Position numbers and translations under genes: made by a program. 64,000 bases of DNA, taken from contig BROG01000341.1 in NCBI GenBank assembly GCA_030159075.1, positions 434,001 to 498,000 on the forward strand. Reading direction: 5' to 3'. The stretch is from Atrina japonica (Eukaryota; Mollusca; Bivalvia; Pterioida; Pinnidae). The notes under the pieces are model-generated. The model was given only the letters and a program-made list of their open reading frames with translations. It made no database searches and was not told where the DNA came from. Positions 50,660-59,166 of this stretch are shown here, one piece after another; the first letter of the stretch is position 1; each line of letters begins with the position of its first letter.

Positions 50660-51360
50660 TTATCTGCTTTGATATATGTCCCATCGAATGACACAAATGG
50701 CTATATGTAGGGTCATTTAATATCTAAAAAAAATAAAAGTTCTAAACAAATGGTTTTACAAGGTTATTTTGGGGTAAAAGCAGTGAAAAATGATTGAAAA
50801 TCACAGATTTTTGGGAATTCTTTATTAAAATTATTTGCTTTGATATATGTCCCATCAAATGACACATATGGCTATATGTAGGGTCATTTAATGTCTCCAA
50901 AAAAAAAGTTCCAAAAAAATGGTATTACAATGTTATTTTGGGGTAAAAACAGTGAAAAATGATTGAAAATCACTGATTTTTGGGAATTCTTTATTAAAAT
51001 TATCTGTTTTGATATATGTCCCATCAAATGACACATATGGCTATATGTACATGATATAGGTTCATTCAATATCAAATAAAACATTAAAAATTGTTTTACA
51101 TGGTTATTTCAACAGTTTATTTCAAGTTTCAACAGATGGCTTTACAAGGTTATTTTTAGGTAAAAACTGTGTAAAATGATTCAGTATCACAGATTTGGGG
51201 ATTTTTTTTAAACATTGTATATTTTGATATTTGTGCAGTCAAGTAACCCATAATTATGTCTTTACCTGCGGTCATTCCATATTACAAACAATTGGAAAGT
51301 TCCAATAAATAGTTATTTGGGTGTAAAACCATGGGAAATGATTGAAAATCACAGATTTCT
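50660..51360. repeat. 170-bp satellite array, right part
   Basis: Resumes in register after the insertion ('ttatctgctttgatatatg'), with anchors 'ttattttggggtaaaa' at 50,764 and 50,933 and degrading units to about 51,360. Uninterrupted units here (for example around 50,822 and 50,994) show the empty insertion site 'tttattaaaattat'. Confidence 0.85.
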
Positions 51361-51739
51361 GATTTATTTATTTGTCTGATGAAATTCATTCTAATCAAGT
51401 GACAGTCTCAAATGTTGGTTATTCTCTGTCATGTTCTAATGAGACATTCGAAAAACGCCCCATAAGCAAGGAACCCAGGCGGTGTCTCAGATCTGACATC
51501 TACCCTTCAACCTGTTTGACTTGGGTAGTCCAAGTAAGATTGTTACATCCCACCAGCATAGCTATCAATTGCATTCGTAATACTATCGACACGTTACATT
51601 CGTAGAGGTCATGAATTCAAATGTTTTTCTAGTTTATGAATGAGAATTCAGATATTTGCAAAAAGAAAAAGGAAGATGACCTTGCGAAATGTGGTATAAC
51701 CAAAATAAAAGTAATCTACAGTAGACCTTCTTTAAAATG

Positions 51740-52140
51740 ATTGGAACTATATCATAATATTGTCAAATATATTGTTGGGGGTAGAAACCTCCTTTAAACT
51801 GAACTATCATAATTTCATCAAATAGAGTTTTAACATACAGACTTCTTTAAAGTGAACTGAAGTATCATAATATCGTCAAATAGAGTTTTAACATAGGGAC
51901 CTCATTTAAGGTCATATGAACTATCATAATATCATAAAATAGAGTATAAAGAATACAAACCTCCATCAAAGTGATCTGAACTATCATAATTTCATCAAAT
52001 AGGGCTTTAACACAGAGACCCCCTTTAAACAGATCTGAACTATCATGCAATATCATTAGAGTGTTGAGGGTAGAAACCTCCTTTAAAGTGATCTGAACTA
52101 TCATAATTTCATCAAAATGAGTTTTAACATAGCGACTCCC
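51740..52140. repeat. 60-bp tandem repeat, about 7 copies
   Basis: Anchored on 'gaactatcataat' at about 51,802, 51,919, 51,979, 52,039 and 52,095 with 58-60-bp spacing. Units include 'aatagagttttaacata' and 'cctcctttaaagtgatc'. Confidence 0.85.
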
Positions 52141-52149
52141 TTACAGAAA

Positions 52150-52405
52150 TGAAAAGTTTGCTGCAATATTGCCGCTATATTGCAGGTTGTTGCAGCTAGC
52201 TGCATACAAAATTTTGTTAGCAGGAAAATTGCAGCAAAAACAATTGTTTACAAGAATGTTGCAAGAAACTTTTCTTGAAAATATTTCAAATTGTTGTTTG
52301 CAAGAACATTGCAAGGAACATTTCTTATACAAAAATCAAACAGGATTGTTTGCAAGAATGTTGCAAGAAAATTTTCTTTAAAATATCTGAAAATATTGTT
52401 TTTAA
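52150..52405. repeat. Degenerate 60-70-bp repeat 'ttgcaagaa'
   Basis: Three imperfect units built on 'attgtttgcaagaatgttgc' and 'aagaaacttttctt' between 52,240 and 52,385, preceded by related 'ttgcagcaaaaac' sequence. Lies immediately left of the Polinton-like region. Confidence 0.7.
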
Positions 52406-52439
52406 TTGAACAAATTATTGATTTTATATATATCTCTAA

Positions 52440-52816
52440 TTAATTTGTTTCCATGTTTTTATATTTACACACTGAAATAAACAAACCCCCACAATTACCA
52501 GATATAATTTCACCCCCGACCTGTTGTGGCTAAAGGTCAACCACTCCACGACAGGTCGAGCGTGACCAGGGAATCCACAAGTTATATATAGATAGGGGAA
52601 CCCCCCGGAAAGTCCACACATTAGGGGAAGCACCACACGACCGGAAGTCCACACATTAGGGGAAGCAAAACACGATTGGGAAGTACTACAAGTTATATAT
52701 AGAATAGGGCCACACCCAAATACGTCCAGCCACACCTAAATGGTGTCTAATTTTGAGGGGAATTCCCCAATGGGATATAAATTTGAGACGAGTTAAAAAA
52801 ATAATAATATATTAAA
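52440..52816 (+). other. Left terminal / leader region of the Polinton
   Basis: Non-coding, between the AT-rich repeats and the polymerase gene. It holds an inverted repeat (cgacctgttgtgg with ccacgacaggtcg, about 52,516-52,559) and two direct repeats. These are 'agtccacacattaggggaag' at about 52,611 and 52,646, and 'acaagttatatataga' at about 52,577 and 52,687. It probably contains the left terminal inverted repeat and polymerase promoter ('atatattaaaatgg' at the start codon). Confidence 0.45.
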
Positions 52817-55800
52817 ATGGATTTGCTCGGCGGATTAAAATATTTGTACACCAGAGGAAAATGGTCTTTGAAAAAGGGTCTAGAAGTTTTTAGAGATTAT
52901 ATGACCGGAGGGTCTACCGAAGAAAATGTCAAAGAATCTGTCAGGGAAAAATTGCGGCAAACCTTGGAATGGGACATGCAGCGTAAGTCGATTCGCAGAA
53001 AGTTTAAAACTATTTTGAGCCCAGACCTCGAGAGGGGCGCCACTAAAATGCAGCAAAAGCTGAAAACGAGAAGACAGTTGAAAGGTGTGATGGCGGAACT
53101 CAATGATAAGTACGGTGAAACGTTTGAGGCGGGCGGGCATTTTAGGAGGTTTTATTCCTCGATCAAGAAAGACGTCAGTCGTCATAAAGACACGCACAAC
53201 ACCGCCGAACTGTTAAACGCGCTTCGCCAAAAAATAATAGACGAGATAACGAAACAGCTTCGTCAAATGGGAGGTTTAAAATTTCAGATTCAGCTCAAGC
53301 AGAGATACGTCCAGGGCGTCTTCGAAATGGAGTACCAAACGCTTAATCATAGGAGCCGCCAGCTCGTCGTGTTACGGGAGGAAGAGATGCCTAATGCCTA
53401 TAACAGCGCCGTTCAGCAGATTTTAGACTCGATTCAAAAGAGTTCGGAGAAATCGCAATGGGTGCTCGATAAATGCCTCATGTTATACGTAAATTTTGCG
53501 CTGTATCAGGCGTTTCGCGGGTCCACCTATTTTCCACTACCCAAAGAATTACAAGATAAAAAGGCAATCATTAACGTACAAAATTCGGACGAACAGTGTT
53601 TCAAGTATGCCGCCTTGTCGGCGTTACACCACGAGGAGATAGAAAAAAATCACCATTAACCTTCTAAATATAAAAAGTTTTTTGAGGAGCAGGATTGGGA
53701 AGGCATCGATTTTCCGACTCCCCTATCACAGATAAGTAAATTCGAGCGGCATAACGGATTGGCGATAAATGTCATCGGATGGGAGGAAGATATTTTCCAC
53801 CCATTATTTGTTTCCGAGCAGCCGCGCGATATAGAATGCATTTCTTTGCTATTGTTAGAAGGGAAGGAAAATAATTGGCATTATTCTTGGATAAAAAATA
53901 TGTCCAGACTCATGAGCTCCCAGACTAATTACCATGGGAAAAAATTTGTCTGCGATTATTGCTTAAAGATGTCCTTGAGCAAGGCCGTCCACGATAAACA
54001 CATGAAAGACTGTATTGGCATAAACGACACACCCATGGTCCCCATTATGCCCGAAAAGGATACCAAACTAAAATTTAAAAATTACGCGCACAAACAGCCC
54101 GATTACTGCATCATTTATGCGGACTTTGAAAGCATCATCGTTCCTATGGACGAGACGATGGGCTATAAAACTAAAAAGATATCTCGTCACGAGGCCTGCG
54201 GTTATTGTTATACGGTGGTTTGGCGTAGCAAAGACGGTATCAAAAGGGTGGCAAAGCCCGTCCTATACAGAGGGAAAGACGCGGCTCGCCATTTTTTGGA
54301 AAGATTACAAAAGAAAGCGGAAAAAATAAACAAAATTTTTGGGGTAAAAAAGTCCATTGATATGACAGACGAAGATAAAGAAGAAGCTTCTGAGATATGT
54401 TGGGTGTGCGAAGACGAATTTAAAGATGGCGGTCCCAAGCAGTGGGGTAAGTTATGGATTTCTAGGAAAAAACTTTTAAAGGAATTAGAAGAGTTGGAAA
54501 GTTTAGAAGAGTTGAATAAAGAATTGGAACAGAAGCAGCAGGAGTTGAAAGAAGTGACAAACAACAAGGAACTAGAACTTGATATTGCAGATATCGAATG
54601 GAGGATTGAGAGACACGGAATCATAAAAGATGAGATAAAGGAAATAATGGGAAAAATCGATAATGAAAAATATGACCTTCTTAAGGTTCGCGACCACTGC
54701 CATCTGACGGGGGAATTTCGAGGCGCCGCTCACAACAAGTGTAATCGCTTGTTGCGGCTCGTGAAAAATAAAACGCCCATCCCCGTCATTTTTCACAATC
54801 TCAAGGGCTACGATTCTCACTTGATTCTTTCGGAAATTGGAAAAACGCAAGGAAAAATAACGTGCATACCGTCAAATGGCGAACATTTTATTAGTTTCTC
54901 TCTCGGTCAATTGAGATTCATCGATAGTTTACAGTTTTTATCATGTTCGCTGGCGAAATTAGTGAATAATATCCACGATTTTCCCATGATGGAATCTATA
55001 TTCGGAAAAGAAAATACGCAAAAATTAAGGTGGAAGGGCGTTTATCCTTAGGAATACTTTGACTCCTTCGATAGGTTTAACGAAACCTCGCTACCCCCGA
55101 TAGAAGAATTTTATAGCAAACTTTCGGACAGCCACATCTCGGAAGAAGATTACGCACACGCGCAAACGATATGGCAGGAATTTAGTTGTCAAAATCTCGG
55201 CGAGTACCACGACTTGTACCTGAAAACGGACGTGGTTTTATTAGCCGAGGTGTTTGAACAATTTCAGCACGTTTCCATCATCGACAATTACGGCTTGGAC
55301 CCCTGTCACTACTATACGGCGCCGGGGCTGGCGTGGGATGCGACTTTGTTTATTTCCGAGGCGGAATTAGAATTGCTGAGCGATTACGACATGTATCTAT
55401 TTATCGAAAAAGGCATTCGCGGCGGCATAACGTCCGTCCCCACTCGTTACGCTAAAGCAAATAATCCATATGTAGATGATTACATCGCCGATTTAGTATC
55501 GAAGTACATCATGTATTTAGACGCCCTGTACAGTGAGAGCATGATGCATCCATTGCCTTACGACGAGTTCGAGTGGGTAGACGACGTTCCCAACCCGCTA
55601 AATCCGCCCGAAAGGAAAAGGATACATCTTGGAAGTCGATTTAGAATATCCGAAAGAGTTGCACGACGCGCACACCAATTATCCGTAGGCCCCCGAACGC
55701 ATGCAAGTCGATAAAAACCAGCTATCCAAATACCAGCGGTCGCTGATGGAACAGAACAAGATGAATAATACGGGGCCTCCAAAATTAGTGCCCAATATGA

Positions 55801-56776
55801 ACGAAAAAACGGAATACGGATATACATCGAATTGGGTTTGAAATTAACTAAAGTCCACCAGATTTTACCATTTAACAAAAAACCGTGGCTTGCGACGTAC
55901 ATCGATAAAAACAAGCAATTAAGGAAGCAGGCCAAAAACGATTTCGAGAAAGATTTTTTCAAACTGATGAATAACGCGGTGTTTGGGAAAACGATGGAGA
56001 ACGTCAGGAGTCGCACTAATATAAAAATCGTGTGCGGAAAGGATAAAGACGAGATGATACGTAAAATCAACGCCTCGCTCACCTTCGATAGATGGACGCA
56101 AATCAACGAGGACACGATATTTGTTCATCTCAAGAACAAGGGAGTAAAATCTAACAAGTCGATTTATGCGGGCATGGTCATCTTAGATTTATCGAAGAGG
56201 CTAATGTACAGCTGGTATTACAAGTACCTCAAACGTAAATACGGCGATGAGGCCAATCTACTTTATACGGACACCGACAGTCTGTTGGTAGAAATCGACA
56301 CCGAAGACGTCTACAAAGACATGATTGAAGACGAAGACGAATTTGATTTTTCGAATTACCCGAGCGATTATCCCCCGTTTCCCAAAGAGTTCCAAAAAGA
56401 CAAAAACAAGAAAGTTGTGGGGAAAATGAAAGACGAGTGCGGGGGAACCGCAATTGCTGAATATGTTGGGTTGAAGCCCAAGATGTACAGTATTTTAACG
56501 AACGAGATGAAAATGATGAAGCGAGCAAAGGGCGTGAAAAAGTGCGTCGTCGAAAAGAAAATTACCTTTGATGATTACAAGAACACCCTCTTTACAAATG
56601 ATAAAATAGTTAGGGAAATGACCAATTTACGGTCGGTAAACCAAAAGATTTATGGCATCGAGCAAGTAAAAGTGGCGCTAGACCCACTCGATATGAAATC
56701 TTTTATTCGAGGGGATCGCATTCATACTTATGCGTTAGGCCATTACTCGACGAGTAATAAAACGAAATTTCTCTGA
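52817..56776 (+). pseudogene. Polinton family B DNA polymerase, broken
   Basis: About 1,320 codons, the usual size for a Polinton protein-primed-type polymerase that replicates the element. Visible in order: a conserved N-terminal region; a CDYC zinc-knuckle-like string (53,952); exonuclease motif I YADFES (about 54,116); an endonuclease VII-like C/H cluster (CWVC at 54,397, HCHLTG and HNKCN at 54,695-54,745) split by a charged coiled coil; exo II KGYDSH (about 54,805); exo III LKTDVVLL (about 55,217); polymerase motif A (about 55,514, looks shortened); motif B NNAVFGKTMEN (about 55,970); motif C YTDTDS (about 56,263). Breaks: stops at 53,657-53,659 and 55,049-55,051; an extra base in the A-run near 55,615-55,619; a stop in the shifted frame at 55,686-55,688; and a small frame-changing deletion near 55,815-55,825. 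The first and last parts share a frame. Confidence 0.9.
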
Positions 56777-57602
56777 GGCGCCGGCTTTTTCAGGTAATAC
56801 ACATCGATGCCCTTCATCCTAAAATGCCTATCTATTTCGTGCTTGTCGACGCTCCAGATTGGATCCGTGGCTCTTTTTTTACCGCCTTCCAATTCGCCCG
56901 GTTGATGCAGATATCTCACTTTGGCGAATGGACCGATGGGCGACTGCGCATCGCTCGCGGGCTCTATTTCTTCGGGCGACTCGGTCTCTTCGTTAATCGC
57001 TTTTACGACTTCCGGCAATCGCTGCGCCCATTCATTATTTCTACCTTTTGATTTCATCTCTTGGTCATATTGATAGGTAAAGAGCCTCTCACTCAACGTC
57101 TTGTTGAATCTTTCGATGATGGCCTGGTCTCGATGAATGGTGGGCTTTCCTCTCCTTATGACGGTGTCGTGAGCGGTCATCAGTTTGGTGACGGCTCCCA
57201 TGAATTCGCGGCCGGGGTCCACTTGTAAAATTTTGGGAAACGTCAAATGCCTTCCATAAATTTTTTCGAGGGCCCCCGCCACCTCTTTGCTATTTTTACT
57301 CGTCAAAGGCTCCGCTTCTTTGTATCTGCTTCCCACGTCTACCAGCGTTAACGCGTATTTGTACGTTTTGCTGCCCACTCTATCATCCGGCAAAAACAAC
57401 AAATCGGCCTGATGTGTGCTGTTTTTTCCCACGGCTTCAAATTTGGGCCGCACGATTTTCTTGGGCGTGGGTAGATACATTTCCAAACGTCTTGTTTTTT
57501 GAGGAAATCGAACGCCTCCTTCTCGCTGACTTTAGCCACTTTGGCCAATTTCTGGATGGCTATTTTTCCTTTCCAGCATCGACTGTAATATATCTTTTCC
57601 AT
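56743..57602 (-). pseudogene. Polinton retroviral-type integrase, one frameshift
   Basis: The catalytic core of a DDE integrase that would insert the element. Counting from the Met at 57,486: D28 (in HQADLL), D90 (in QVDPGREF), E125 (in IIERFNKT), with 34 residues between D90 and E125. A C-terminal region with YYLKKP follows. The N-terminal part (start at 57,602, MEKIYYSRCWKG) is in another frame and joins the core near 57,480 after what looks like one missing base in an A-run. Its 3' end overlaps the polymerase 3' end by 34 bases, tail to tail. The catalytic residues survive, so the break may be recent. A programmed shift is less likely because other genes here are also broken. Confidence 0.88.
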
Positions 57603-57609
57603 TTTTAAC

Positions 57610-57638
57610 GTAATTTATATTTTTAAAATATAAATTAC
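57610..57638. promoter_or_regulatory. Perfect A/T palindrome between two Polinton genes
   Basis: A 29-bp perfect inverted repeat with 14-bp arms (gtaatttatatttt and its complement) around one central T. It covers the stop codon of the upstream 129-residue gene (57,635-57,637) and ends 8 bases before the integrase start. It may serve as terminator, promoter box, or both. Confidence 0.5.
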
Positions 57639-58024
57639 AGATTTTTGGCGGCATAAAACACCAGGGCCGTTCCCATCACCACAAAGACGATTTCTTTATC
57701 TTTTTGGTCTTCGGAGGGTTCGTAAAAATCTCTCAATTTCGGTTCCAGCGGCATGTCCTCTTCCCCCATCATGTCGGAATACAGACGCATCGCCGCCTCT
57801 ACTTCTTTGAATGTGTACAAGGCGTGACCTTTTCTCAATCTTTCATTTAAAAAATCTAATCTTTTCAATCTTTTGTGATTCCATTCGTCTCTGGCTTTGG
57901 TCAGTCTTTCCACAGCCTTGTCGTGTCTTTTCTGTTCCTCGTGATTCGAGAATAAAAATTGTGAACTGGTAAAGGCCAAAGCGTTTACGACGGCACTGCC
58001 TAACATCATCGCTATCGTTGCCAT
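57635..58024 (-). CDS. Polinton small membrane protein (129 aa)
   Basis: An intact frame beginning MATIAMMLGSAVVNALAF. Hydrophobic segments sit at the N-terminus (residues about 5-25) and the C-terminus (about 112-127, IVFVVMGTALVFYAA), with a charged helical middle rich in Lys, Arg and Glu. A protein of this layout accompanies many invertebrate Polintons; its function is unknown to me, perhaps virion membrane or assembly. The ATG at 58,024 is preceded by 'gtctagttaaaaaa' (TCTA box at 58,034-58,037). It lies 17 bases downstream of the preceding gene's likely frame end and 32 bases upstream of the integrase start. This is one of the few undamaged genes of the element. Confidence 0.7.
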   Translation of the reverse strand: MATIAMMLGSAVVNALAFTSSQFLFSNHEEQKRHDKAVERLTKARDEWNHKRLKRLDFLNERLRKGHALYTFKEVEAAMRLYSDMMGEEDMPLEPKLRDFYEPSEDQKDKEIVFVVMGTALVFYAAKNL

Positions 58025-58037
58025 TTTTTTAACTAGA
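58025..58037 (-). promoter_or_regulatory. TCTA plus A/T box before the 129-aa gene
   Basis: On the minus strand TCTA (58,037-58,034) is followed by an A-rich run directly abutting the ATG at 58,024. The same arrangement occurs before two neighbouring genes. Resembles the TCTA late promoter reported for the Mavirus/CroV system. Confidence 0.45.
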
Positions 58038-58046
58038 CATTTTATT

Positions 58047-58269
58047 TTATTTCATGATGTCGGCGGGAATGATTCCCTTTTTGACTAACGTCTTTGGTGT
58101 AATTAGCGAGAGCAAACTCGAGGACGAGCATCCTGAAATCTTTTGGTTCGAAATCCAGTTTTGGTGCTTGCATTTTTAAAAATTTCTTGGAAAATTGCAC
58201 GTATCCAACGGCAATCCCCGTATTGACCGCTGCGTGATACGCCATATTTACTAAATCCTTTTCGCTCAT
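58047..58269 (-). pseudogene. Polinton small protein (about 74 codons), frameshifted
   Basis: The likely start is ATG 58,269 (MSEKDLVNMAYHAAVNTG). It follows the A/T box 'ttctatcttattaaaaat', and the open frame upstream of it is not needed. A moderately hydrophobic stretch (TGIAVGYVQFSKKF) is followed by an amphipathic region. Near 58,085-58,095 the frame shifts by one base: the original frame runs on to a nonsense tail ending at 58,042, while another frame carries a conserved-looking end, GIIPADIMK, and stops at 58,047. The span is 223 bases, one more than a multiple of three, consistent with a single inserted base. Function unknown. Confidence 0.6.
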
Positions 58270-58286
58270 ATTTTTAATAAGATAGA
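58270..58286 (-). promoter_or_regulatory. TCTA plus A/T box before the 74-codon gene
   Basis: TCTA (58,286-58,283) followed by 'tcttattaaaaat' and the ATG at 58,269; supports choosing this ATG over the longer frame. Confidence 0.45.
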
Positions 58287-58295
58287 ACAATTTTT

Positions 58296-58580
58296 TTAAT
58301 ACATTTCATGAATGTTGGGTTTTGGTATTACTTTTGGTTCTTGAATTACTTTTGGTTCTGGTTTTATGTAGACCAGAAATCCAACAACTATAATTCCTCC
58401 AACTAGCCATTTCCAGCTATTAGCATTGCCATCATTACTATCGTTACTATTAGCATTGCTATCATTACTATTAGCACTGCTATCGTTACTATTAGCATTG
58501 CTATCCCATCTACGTTTAGCTCCCTTCTTGCCCGCTTCCACCCGTTTTGGATTCTTCGTTACTAATTCCTTCAGATTCAT
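58296..58580 (-). CDS. Small basic protein with Asn/Ser repeat and one TM segment
   Basis: An intact 94-codon frame. A basic N-terminus (KNPKRVEAGKKGAKRRW) is followed by a low-complexity spacer made of SNDSNANSND-type repeats (30-bp DNA repeat). Then comes one membrane segment (WLVGGIIVVGFLVYI) and a Lys/Pro/Glu tail. Layout suggests a membrane-anchored DNA- or virion-associated protein, but I do not know its role. The start overlaps the 3' end of the upstream gene by about 65 bases, as is common in compact Polinton clusters. Confidence 0.6.
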   Translation of the reverse strand: MNLKELVTKNPKRVEAGKKGAKRRWDSNANSNDSSANSNDSNANSNDSNDGNANSWKWLVGGIIVVGFLVYIKPEPKVIQEPKVIPKPNIHEMY

Positions 58581-59009
58581 CGTGTTTTTCTATAGTGTCA
58601 GATTTTTTAAATCCAGTGATGTGACGACTAGAAATGGTAGCTATACTAAACGGCGCTAGAAGCGAACCCCATTTATAATACAAATGACAACACATTTCGC
58701 AGATGGCATTGTCCAAGAAAGGGTCTTCGTTCAATTCCTCAATCATTTGGGGCTCGTCTTTGAGGTCGAAAAAATGTTTAAGTCCTTGCGAATACAAATA
58801 GATGAGGGAATTTGCTACCGACTTGGTCATACGCATGCCGGGCGTTTAATAAACGATTTAAGTTTTCAATCTCTTTGTCGTTCATCAGAAGGCGACACGT
58901 CTTTCCCCAAAAAATGACTCAAACGCCCCGAACTGACTATGGCCGATAATCTGTCTTTGGCTGATATATCATTGTTGGGAGCAGTCTTTAATAATTCGTC
59001 TACGTCCAT
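58516..59009 (-). pseudogene. Polinton conserved small protein, two frameshifts
   Basis: Starts at ATG 59,009 (MDVDELLKTAPNNDISAK) right after 'gtctatttaaaaat'. The first frame ends near 58,880; the reading continues in a second frame (containing NARHAYDQVG, about 58,850-58,825) and then a third (HFFDLKDEPQMIEELNEDPF onwards, from about 58,780) to a stop at 58,516. The span of 494 bases is not a multiple of three. The pattern of conserved helices and the SSRHITGF region is familiar from Polinton-associated hypothetical proteins, but no function is known to me. Breaks were placed by eye within about 15 bases. Confidence 0.6.
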
Positions 59010-59022
59010 ATTTTTAAATAGA
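59010..59022 (-). promoter_or_regulatory. TCTA plus A/T box before the 59,009 gene
   Basis: TCTA (59,022-59,019) then 'tttaaaaat' and the ATG at 59,009. The box overlaps the stop region of the 50-aa frame upstream. Confidence 0.45.
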
Positions 59023-59166
59023 CTTTAAAATTTTTCTTAATAATCTTTCAGTTCTGCGATAATGTTCCAATCGTAGAATATGTAATATCACGAATAATAT
59101 TAGCAAAATCCATAATATGATAAACGACAACAACGCGAATGGTAACATTTCGGTAAGACGTTTCAT
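59014..59166 (-). CDS. 50-aa single-TM protein
   Basis: A small intact frame, MKRLTEMLPFALLSFI then a Leu/Ile-rich membrane helix and a basic tail (HYRRTERLLRKILKSI). It sits 4 bases upstream of the next gene's start, in the same strand and order as the rest of the cluster, and is preceded by 'tttataaaat' before its ATG. The position and design fit a genuine small membrane gene of the element, although chance cannot be excluded for so short a frame. Confidence 0.5.
   Translation of the reverse strand: MKRLTEMLPFALLSFIILWILLILFVILHILRLEHYRRTERLLRKILKSI

Noticed and set aside
54208..54624. 138-codon minus-strand frame inside the polymerase
   Set aside because: Shadow of the polymerase coiled-coil region, rich in Ser/Leu as expected from the antisense of Glu/Lys codons.
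55558..56115. 185-codon minus-strand frame
   Set aside because: Antisense of the polymerase palm region, which has clear motifs on the plus strand.
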